Of a DNA stretch of 64,000 bases, positions 12,170 to 20,651 are shown one piece after another; the stretch's first letter is position 1; every line of letters begins with the position of its first letter. This DNA comes from Branchiostoma lanceolatum (taxonomy: Eukaryota; Chordata; Leptocardii; Amphioxiformes; Branchiostomatidae). The notes under the pieces are model-generated. The model made no database searches, was not told where the DNA came from, and saw only the letters and a list, made by a program, of their open reading frames with translations. The translations under genes and the position numbers were made by a program. The stretch covers positions 7,011,501 to 7,075,500 of the forward strand of contig NC_089726.1 in NCBI RefSeq assembly GCF_035083965.1, written 5' to 3'.

Positions 12170-12815
12170 ATTTTATGTCCTAAGTCTCCCTCAAACTGGC
12201 ATGAAATGGATGTTCCCTCTCCCCACACCCTCACTGATGTGAAATGGATTTCCCTCTCCCCTATACCTCCCCAGAAATTTATGGTCCCACTCTCCTATCC
12301 TCTAATATATGTAAAATGGATTGTCCCTCCTTTCCCAGACTCTAAACCCATGTGAAATGGATGGTCCCTTTACTTTCCCAGAACCCAACCCCATGTGAAA
12401 AGGATGGCCCCTCTCTTGCAATCATGCTAACCCCATGTCAAATGAATGCTTTGTCCCTTCCCAGATCTTTTATCACATGTGAAATACAGCCTCTTAATCC
12501 AAACCCTTATCCCCATGTGGAATGGATGGTATTTCTCCCTCAGGCCTTCATCCAAAGTGAAATTCAACCCCATGTTGGTGCTCCCGCAGGTCCCTACCTT
12601 TCCAGACCCATGTGAAATGGATGGCCCCTCCGTTTTCTGACCCGTAACCCGATGTGTAATGGATGATCCCGCCCTTCTCAGCCCCTGGTGAGATTGAAGG
12701 TCCCTCCTTTTCAAGACTCTCAACCCCATGTGAAAAAGATGCCATGGTCCATGATCCATCCCTTCTCAGACCCCTATCTACATGTGAAATGGACGGTCCC
12801 TTACAGACCTTCATC
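12170..12815 (+). repeat. Degenerate ~40-bp tandem array (CATGTGAAATGGATGGTCCC units)
   Basis: At least a dozen imperfect units contain CATGTGAAATGGATGGTCCC followed by CTCTCCCAGACCC-like sequence, about 35-60 bp apart. The array resumes at 13555-13690 and has an inverted segment at 13750-13832. A single related unit lies at about 20322-20352. ORFs on both strands through the array are repeat artefacts. Confidence 0.7.
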
Positions 12816-12817
12816 CT

Positions 12818-13042
12818 ATCATATTAAGATGCTGTTTTTTTTTTGTCGCTAGCCCATTCTGCGCGATCGCCACTTCATGGTAAGTGAAGTTTGATAGGAT
12901 AACAATTAGCGAGCCTGAATTAGCTGTTAATAGCCTTTGACGGTCCGACCAGGGGCAGAGGTCAGAATGGACTAGCGACAAAAAAAAACGGCATATGATA
13001 AAACGGTGACGATCTGCCCTTTCGACCTCTGCTTGGAGAGTA
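12818..13042. mobile_element. Hairpin element ending in the CTCCAAGCAGAG-family terminus, copy 5
   Basis: Inverted blocks TTTTTTTTTGTCGCTAGyCC flank a ~110-bp loop. The right end has CCTCTGCTTGGAGAGTA (13026-13042), but the matching left terminus is missing. It interrupts the ~40-bp tandem array. Confidence 0.5.
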
Positions 13043-13554
13043 TGACAAGCTCAGTTGACATTTAATGCGGAAACGTTATTTCTGGTAAAAATAATAATTC
13101 TAAGCAATTTTCCTCGAAAACTGCTATTTTTTAGGCATTCTTCCAAGGCCGCTGCATGGAAAAGACGGATTTTTCCAAGATTATGGCTGACAGGGCAATA
13201 AAGGTCATCCATTAAGAAAAAGGACAAGAATCGTAAGGATGCATTTTCCGCAATCTACGATGGTGCGAAACCAGGCAAAACGCACATAGAACGCACAATT
13301 CGGGTAATCAGGCGACAAAGCTGCGTTGCCGTCATTGCGCACTGATACCAGGAAGTTCAACTTCTTCGACGACCAAAATTCAGGAACTGTAAAACGCTAC
13401 AAATATCGGGCCTTTCAGGAAATATAAAATATTACACATTTCTATAGCAATAACCGAAAAACCTGGAGCCAAAGCTGTTGAGAAAACCTAGGATTTGCGT
13501 CTCATTTCACGGACTACTTCTAGGGGCGGTCGCTTGAAATTCCGAACTGGAACC
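13043..13554. other. Intergenic, nothing recognised
   Basis: No gene or repeat could be supported here. Confidence 0.35.
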
Positions 13555-13832
13555 TTCAACCACATGTGAAATGGATGGATACAGTTAACCAAATGTGAAA
13601 CGGATGGTCCCTCTCTTCCATCCCCTGAATTTACATAAATGAAATGGATGGTCTCTCCTCCCAAAGCTCCAACTCCTTGAGATGGGTCAGTTACCATCCA
13701 AAGTTTCCTCCACATCCAGGAATACTGTTGGTGCATCAGAAAAACCCAAATGCACCATTTCACGTGGGTCTGGAAAGGTAGGGACCCGTGGCAGCACCAA
13801 CATGGGGTTGAATTTCACTTGGGATGAAGGCC
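13555..13832. repeat. Continuation of the ~40-bp array, with an inverted end
   Basis: 13555-13690 contains more ATGTGAAAtGGATGG units in the same orientation. 13750-13832 is an inverted copy of 12540-12617 (GGAAAGGTAGGGACC; CCAACATGGGGTTGAATTTC). The LINE fragment starts directly after it. Confidence 0.6.
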
Positions 13833-14547
13833 TGACTTGGGACAGCCATACAAAAGTAACGGCAAGGAAAATGGCCTGCTCACTAGGAATGATAAAGAAA
13901 TGTGCCACCTACCTGGACTCTTCACTGCTAAAACTCCTCACAGAAGCCCTCACACTCTCACACATCGATTATTGCTCACCAGTTTGGTCTTCCACGTCAC
14001 AGAAGAACATTGAAATGCTGCAGGTTATGCAGAACAAAGCGGCGCGCTTTGTGCTGCACCTTGACTATAGAACCTCAGTTCAACACCTACATGCGTCGCT
14101 TGCATGGCGGCCCGTTAAAGAAAGACTACAAATCAACACCGTGTCCCAGTTCCGCAAGATACTCACCACACAACAACCTGCTATTCTCTACCAACAGTTG
14201 TTTCCCGTTTCACAGCAGCACAGCTACAGGACACGCAATGCCAGTAAAAACACTTACAAACTTTCAAAACCAAAAACCAATACTATGAAAAAAACCTTCA
14301 TGTATAGAGCAATTCCTATGTGGAACAGTTTGCCGCATCGAATACAAACCGCACCTCAGAGCAGTTTCAGGCAAGAGATGTCAAGGAATATGTGTATTAG
14401 TTAGCTAATTTTAATGCAGTAATTTTATGTAGCCTGTAGGCAATTCTATGTAGTCTGTCTGATGTATTTTCTGTGGTTACTCCAGGAAGAGTAGCTTCAT
14501 ACTATGTATGTAGCTAATGGAGGAAAATAAAGTATCCAAGTATCCAA
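13833..14547 (+). mobile_element. CR1-like LINE, 5'-truncated 3' end
   Basis: An open frame to TAG at 14402-14404 encodes the end of a non-LTR retrotransposon ORF2. Residues such as ALTLSHIDYCSPVWSS, LQVMQNKAARFVL, LAWRPVKERLQ and FMYRAIPMWNSLP are characteristic of the region after the reverse transcriptase domain in CR1/Jockey-type elements. The catalytic RT domain is absent, so it is dead on arrival. The 3' end carries a short tail of AAGTATCC octamers (about 14527-14547), which fits CR1-type tails. The frame upstream of about 13833 is array sequence joined by chance. Confidence 0.82.
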
Positions 14548-14660
14548 GCACCAAAAAGCATGGGAAAGTAAAGAAAATTACATTTGATATTGTTTTGTTT
14601 TTGTAATCATTCTAAACAAACATCATTTTCTTTACTTTCCCATGGGTGCTTTTTGGTGCA
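14548..14660. mobile_element. Small hairpin element at the LINE tail
   Basis: GCACCAAAAAGCATGGGAAA and its inverse, arms of about 31-35 bp, flank a ~45-bp AT-rich loop. It sits exactly between the LINE tail and the long inverted-repeat arm. Confidence 0.6.
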
Positions 14661-14667
14661 TTTGGTC

Positions 14668-15999
14668 TTTTTGCGTTTCGGCGCATGTGCGCCGGAACGC
14701 AATGTCCTGGCTTTTACCTTGCAGGCAGGAACCAGGGAAGCTTGGTTCAACACTGTGTCGCACACAATAAGACCTTATATGGCAATACGTTCCCAAATCC
14801 TTGTATAGCCGTTGCCTTATATGGCAAGAGAGCACGAAAAGGCAGGCAGGCTAGATTTGCATGTGACACAGGACGGCGACCGCATGTAACTGCTACAACT
14901 GTTCGGAAATATCATTGCATTGTGGTTTCGGACTTTGATATCCTGAAAAATGACCATATTACATCTATTCCACAAGATTGCAGAAGAAAAAAAATGATTT
15001 CGTCAAGAAAACGACCAAAAATCGGCATAAATGATACCATATAGTGAGGTTATAGCATTACGTACAGGGTGACGGGTTACGTACCGCAGCTTAGCCCATC
15101 TGGCAACGCGAAGCACTTTGGACCCAGAAGATCCGGGTTCGTGTCCGTACATGGATTTTTTTTTTCTTTTTAGATATTGAATATCAAAAATATATATTGA
15201 TATTATATTAATCTATCAATATCATATTTATGAATATCATTTTTTCATTTTTTTATTAATAAATAAAGAAATATTTTATATTTGTTATTTTTAAATATTC
15301 ATTTCATATATACAAGGCCTTTGTCTTATGAACAGGACTTCATAGATTCCAAACCCGGCATTCGAATTTTTCTGTTCATTGTAATGGAAAATACCGTGCA
15401 GCGGCTCCTATGCGCGGTAAGATGATTCTTGCAAAACACTCGCCACTAAACTTCTATCCCCGATGTAAACAGAGGCTCTTGATGTTGTTTGCAAAACAGC
15501 GATTCTTTGTTACAGTAGCAAATGCTCCATTGTTCAGTATCGACTTCATTCAGACAACACGGACGTGGAAAGTGGCGCCCCTCGGCACAAAACTATGGGA
15601 ATTTTCATGAATTTTAGCAAAATTACCCAGGAAAATAAGGAAGAAATGTTGTAAATGCGGAAACCAGAATAATACGGATGAGGTAGCTGTTGATTTGTTT
15701 GACATTTGGTAGTCATTTTAGATAGAACCTTAGCTGTTATGAACTTCTATTTCACTTAATTACCATAGTGCTGATGATTCAATGGTGCTTTTTCAAATTT
15801 TATGTTTTATTGCGCACGAGCCATGTACATAATTACATTGATAGCTTTTATAATGAGCCTATTATACATTTTACAAATAAGTACAAGTTGTAGGCCAAGA
15901 CCAGCTTTTTCAAAAGCACTTAAGTTAAGTGACGTAACTTCAAAATTGCTTTCCCCAATCTGCCTTTCTCTATTAAAACAGTACTCATTTCCCAAAATG
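14668..15999 (+). repeat. Long inverted repeat arm A
   Basis: This is an inverted copy of 22552-23895 at about 97-98% identity by eye; a 66-codon frame (15410-15610) is unchanged in the partner. The outer end is CTTTTTGCGTTTCGGCGCAT. It contains a tRNA-like box B followed by a T-run (15082-15165), then ~170 bp of AT-rich repeats. The ORFs inside show no recognisable domain and seem non-coding. Confidence 0.85.
15082..15165 (+). other. tRNA-like / Pol III box-like segment in arm A
   Basis: Box A-like TTAGCCCATCTGG and box B-like GGGTTCGTGTCC are followed by a run of T (15155-15164), as in a Pol III terminator. The stems do not form a proper cloverleaf, so this is not called a tRNA gene. The partner copy is at about 23387-23468 on the minus strand. 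Confidence 0.3.
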
Positions 16000-16290
16000 G
16001 GGTAGGGGGAAAACCCTGTATAGGTACCCGTACCCGTATACCTGTATAGGTATACCGGTATACCCCATTTGGGGCCCCAACAAGCCAGGAAACACGCTAT
16101 GACGGCCGCCATATGGGGCACCCAGAACGGCTGTTTTTTTACGGTCTCCACATTGATATACAGTTAGACACAAACAGTTGACTATACTCGGTCAGAAAAT
16201 AGCTGAACAATCATATTTTACGATCTTTTGATTTCTATGAAGGACGGAGGTTTGGAATATACGGAATTTGCGAAGTTGCTTAGTCTACGG
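15991..16290 (+). repeat. Inverted repeat arm B
   Basis: Inverted relative to 19832-20120. It includes a block of GGTACC/GTATACC palindromic words (16019-16066) and GGGGCCCCAACAAGCCAGGA. It joins arm A at the word CCCAAAATG (15991-15999). Confidence 0.8.
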
Positions 16291-16301
16291 AGCGGCTGTC
16301 A

Positions 16302-16686
16302 GAACGTGCGAGCACCGATCTCGGAGACCTTTCAAGTAAACCCGTTCTGAAACCTACAGCAAACGCCTCACGCTAAAGACAGAGACCGAGCAATGCATTT
16401 TCAGACAAATCACGCCGAATGGCCGTAATCTTTGTGTCGCAATAAGTGGTTACTTTCTGTCTAAGCGGCTAATTCGCAAATGTGCCATGGCAGACCTTCC
16501 GTGCATCGAGAACGGCATTTCCTGTAGGTTTTACGCAGGTTTACTGGCAGCTCCAGCCAAACAGATCATGAGTATTGCATCTGAAGATAATGAAGAGCGG
16601 GAAGATTGATAGTTTTGGTGTTTTTTCTATTTCTTTTCAGAGCGGGTTTTAGTTGAAAAGTCTCCGAGATCGGTGCTCGCACGTTC
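16302..16686. mobile_element. MITE with 48-bp terminal inverted repeats
   Basis: The 385-bp element starts GAACGTGCGAGCACCGATCT (16302) and ends with its inverse (to 16686). It is absent from the corresponding place at 19830-19850, so it inserted after the surrounding inverted repeat formed. Confidence 0.75.
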
Positions 16687-19600
16687 CACAGTGCTCGGGG
16701 AGGTCGGATATAAGAGTAATATCAAGCCAAAACACCCTTCGTTAGTCGCCACGGCTAGTCGTATTGGTAACGGAATAGTACCAGATTTCTGTCGGTTTTT
16801 CACTGCAGCTTTTACCGATGTTGAACCCGATACAGATCCAGAAATCAGACCAAATCAATGGAGTTCGCCCGTTACTTTCCCGATAGCCTTCGTATATATT
16901 ACCGACGAATGTCGGGCATGTGTCGGTTTTCACGCAGGAGGTCACTCGCGGTGTGTCAGGTCCCGATTATTACGATATTGTAGCAATATCTCGTCGGACG
17001 AGTTAAACATTTTTTTCCATTGTTTTCTAATTACCGTAAATTTTCCTTGATGTATTTTCGTCAAAAGGCAAACCAGGTCATTGTATGATTACTGTGTTGG
17101 TAGATAATTTTGTTTGGGGTCCTTTTTTAAAAACTCCACCGCTATTGTTATTCGTGGATAGCTGACCGCCACATTATGCTGTATATAGCTAGATCTCATG
17201 TATTCCATATTCGTCTTTTCAGATTCGTGACAACCGGCGTGCTAGTTATACCGGCCGTGCTTGAGGATGGGGACGGACTTTCCGGACAGATCGATTCATC
17301 TTAATGAAAAGACATTTGTTCATTAATTTATTCCTTTTGTTCCCGTTCAGTTTGCTTTCGTATTGATTTGTTTCGGTGTTGGTTTTTTCCAACTGTTTGT
17401 TTCATGTCTCTAACACTAACACCTGACGTTCCCAGGAACTAACAAGTTCGGAAAGCTAACAGGAACTCACATTAAATTTTCACGGATTATATTTTATTAA
17501 CAAAATAACAGTAATCAAAGCATTGAACTTGAAGCTGGTCCACAGGAGTTCGAGCATCGAGACGGATTAACCACCATCGGCTGCATTTTTCCGAACCACG
17601 GTAATATTATACGCAGTATGTTAACAAGAGAAGAAATACTGAAATAATATGATAATGTAAATTGCTGAAAGAAATCAGGAAATACAATCAAACTACGAAA
17701 TGTAAGTTGCAAACATTAAAAGAGATAACGAACTTTGTCGATGCAGCTCAGTTGTCCAGCATCCGAAACTTTCGTCTTGCCCGTATACATTTCTTGTCAC
17801 CGACGGCAAACGAAGGACTACTGAGAAACGAATGACTACTGAGAAGAAACGTAGTGCCTTAATTTAGTACTCCTAGATGGTAACCAGGGTGTTATGATGG
17901 TTATATCAATAAGGTTTTTTCAAACATTGCATTACTTTAACTGAATCTCGCACTGGATAAGCGCCTTTATTTGTAACGTTCAAAAACATGCTTCGACTTG
18001 ACTAGTGACTATGGACTGACTATGGGATTCGGAATTATATTGTCAATTTATTTTCATTTAACGAATATGATTATGGAATATTGAAATATTCCTCCCAGTC
18101 TTACTGGTGATTCTTGCCACAGTTAAACCAATTGCAAGCACTAAGTAGCGCAAAAATCAGCGCATATTTCCGCGCAAAGTGCAGCGATTTGGGCCATTAG
18201 AAGTTGACGGCTCCACGAAAAATTAAAAAAGAACGTTTGTTCACAAACTGTTGGGATGTTTTCTAGTTTCAATAAAAATGCATCGCTTTTGTTTCCAATT
18301 GTAAGTACATGTAACAACCATTTTTTTTCTTTTCCAGTGTCCCAACTAGGCTAGGAAAGATATATGATGATGGCTCACGTGCTTTGTTAGCGTTGGCAAA
18401 GACGCCGTCAGAACAAAACGACGAGTCAACTAGTAGAAGTGCAAGGACAACACCCAGAGACCGGAGGCCTTCATCAAGGAAGCAGATAGAGGTGGATGTA
18501 AAAAAAAAAATTAAGAATAACAAAACATCAAACATGGTAATATAAACATAACATCATAAAAGATAAAAATAAATTAAAGACATGTTGACTGTAACAGTGA
18601 AAAATAAAACATAGAAATGAATCGATGGGCTCGAACCTGTAAATCTTGCCTGGTTAGGATTGATGGACAACAACACTACCAGGTGAGCTATCAGCGCTAT
18701 TCAAATTACGCTCGTTAGATCGTGTATATGCTATGAGCACTTATCGTCTGTTAAAAAAAATCGCGTCAATTGTTCATATTATCACTTTGTTAGCGAACGA
18801 CGACCAGCTGATATTTATTAATGAAACGAAATGTGTGACATGTTAAAATAGAATTGAACAAAACAAACAGAAACACGTAACGTTCGACCGTAGAACAATG
18901 CAAGTATAGTCATTACGGACTGCAGCTGTGGAACCCCACGTGATGGGCCGTTTGTATTAAAGTGGTTTGAAGGTATTGTTACCTCGCCGCAATATTTAGC
19001 TCACCGCGATACGCCGCTTGCGTTTGCGAACAAATGGCTGCCGTACGGCGCCGCGAGCTGTAGGTTCGATTCCGGGTTTATACTTCCGCGTCCTTTAAAT
19101 GAATTTCCTTGGTTATTGAGAACTTATCGATGTTTCCTCGTTTATAATATCTTAACTATGCTTCCCATACTTGCCGATTACAGAATTCTACAGAAATATC
19201 GTTCCTTTTAATATATTTTTTTTGCCGGTTGCAATAAAAGCTTTATTGACAAAACAAACAGTACAGCGAGTTCGGCACGTTCTACTACAAACTACGTACA
19301 AACTAAGTCTTTTAACCAAGCAATAAAAGTTAACATCCGTAAATATCAAATATGGTGCTGGAGAACAGCTGATCGATTATCGTCTGAAGTTTCCTTTTTA
19401 TTAAGCTGCGTGCCGCGACGATCATGTGCTTGTCTCTCGGCTGTCAATCATGCAGTGTCCATGGTAACCAGTACCGCGGCTACCCGTCAATCAACGCCGT
19501 TGCCATAGTTTCATCCAAGCCGGGGAGTCCCCTCGCCGTGTTTGTTACTTGTTGCCTTGACGACCGGCATCGGAAGTCTGTGGGAAAAAGAAACGACGTA

Positions 19601-19829
19601 TTACCGACAAATTTGTCGGGAAACATGGGTTTCTTATCAGGAATTTCGAGACCATCGAAAAATCATCGTGTGTATGTCGGGAAATGTACATCGACCGATG
19701 CAACACCGATGGTGCTCCGACCAGCCTATTAAAAATCCGGAGGACAACTGTTAACGTTTCCCGATACATTCCCAGAGAATTGTGACTATGTGTTCCCGAC
19801 ATGTTTCCAGTGTATACCCGAGCACTGTG
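16687..19829. mobile_element. Core of the composite element with CACAG termini (CMC-like?)
   Basis: A 13-bp perfect inverted repeat CACAGTGCTCGGG (16687-16699) / CCCGAGCACTGTG (19817-19829) bounds 3.1 kb. The subterminal ~250 bp on both sides is enriched in GTCGG/CCGAC words. CACAG/CACTG ends plus subterminal repeats are features of CMC (EnSpm/CACTA, Chapaev) transposons. No transposase was recognised, so the assignment is tentative. One exon-like segment lies at 18338-18536. tRNA-like box B motifs occur at about 18629 (minus strand) and 19060 (plus strand). Confidence 0.45.
18338..18536 (+). other. Exon-like open segment, product unknown
   Basis: A long pyrimidine tract and CAG (to 18337) precede about 66 open codons ending at ATG/GTAATA. 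The peptide includes RLGKIYDDGSRALLALAK, then a Ser/Thr/Arg-rich stretch and a Lys-rich end (VDVKKKIKNNK). There is no start codon, so it would have to be an internal exon. It may be transposon-derived. No family recognised. Confidence 0.25.
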
Positions 19830-19831
19830 TA

Positions 19832-20120
19832 CGAACTTCGCAAATTCCATATTTTACAAACCTCCATCCTTCATAGAAATCAAAAGATCGTAAAATATGA
19901 TTGTTCAGCTATTTTCTGACCTAGTATAGTCAACTGTTTGTGTCTTCTATCAATGTGGAGACCGTAAAAAAAACAGCCGTTCTGGGTGCCCCATATGGCG
20001 GCCGTCATAGCGTGTTTCCTGGCTTGTTGGGGCCCCAAATGGGGTATACCGGTATACCCATACGGGTACCTATACGGGTACGGGTACCTATACAGGGTTT
20101 TCCCCTTACCCCCCAAAATG
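19832..20120 (-). repeat. Inverted repeat arm B'
   Basis: Reverse-complement partner of 15991-16290, including the GGTATACC palindrome block (20042-20095). It ends at the same CCCAAAATG word (20112-20120) that starts arm C. Confidence 0.8.
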
Positions 20121-20251
20121 ACAATTTTTCTTATAGACTGAACAGCCCTTGAGTGACTTCCTCTGGCAGATTTTACTTCAAGTAAAGGGAAAAAACAATT
20201 CACACTCATAAACGTAGCCGAAACGCCAGCTTTTTTTAAAAGCTCTTGTTT
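20112..20251 (+). repeat. Inverted repeat arm C, upstream of COPG
   Basis: A 140-bp segment whose inverted partner is 22421-22560 in COPG intron 3. The two arms enclose the COPG promoter and exons 1-3. Confidence 0.8.
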
Positions 20252-20420
20252 CCTGTGTTGTATGTGTATTGCTGGATCTGGATATGCTGGGATGGTAACA
20301 AATCTTCTGAGTTGATGTGAACGGATGATCCCTCTCCTACCAGACCCTCAAGGGTTTGTGTCTGTAACGCCCCATGACGATCACATTCCAACTGACTGGC
20401 GACCCTGTGTCGTCACAATT

Positions 20421-20431
20421 CAAGATGGCGG
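20421..20431 (+). promoter_or_regulatory. YY1-like motif in the COPG promoter
   Basis: CAAGATGGCGG matches the YY1 consensus, often found near the start sites of housekeeping genes. The ATG inside it would open an 11-codon upstream ORF if transcribed. Confidence 0.4.
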
Positions 20432-20578
20432 TCCCACACATGCCAACGATTCCAACATAGGTTTTGCTACGCAAACCTGTAACAAACCTGTAACAGCAGC
20501 CGATAGAGTTGCGCCCTCTTGCGGATAAGACATAACTGCAGTTTTCAGATGCGCAGAAAGCAGCGCAGAAGACTGAAG

Positions 20579-20586
20579 TGACGTGG
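20579..20586 (+). promoter_or_regulatory. UPRE-like TGACGTGG motif 66 bp before the COPG start codon
   Basis: TGACGTGG is the consensus unfolded-protein-response element bound by ATF6/XBP1/CREB3-type bZIP factors, which control many COPI/COPII genes. Only the motif is seen; binding is inference. Confidence 0.4.
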
Positions 20587-20651
20587 CCGGCGAGTGTTGG
20601 CATGAGAAAACTCCTTCTTCGATCATCCTAAGATTCTAGTCGAATTCCAAG

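Noticed and set aside
12137-12814. Overlapping ORFs on both strands
   Set aside because: Products of the degenerate ~40-bp tandem array. The peptides are just the repeat in different frames.
13682-14404. A 240-codon ORF as a host gene
   Set aside because: The first part is tandem-array sequence and the rest is the 3' end of a CR1-like LINE.
15807-16151. 114-codon ORF (and related frames at 20209-19880 and 22469-22747)
   Set aside because: Frames run across transposon arm junctions and change partner at CATTTTGGG. There is no domain and no start or splice signals.
18629-19075. Two tRNA genes (minus near 18629-18700, plus near 19003-19075)
   Set aside because: Box A/B-like words are present, but D, anticodon and acceptor stems do not pair.
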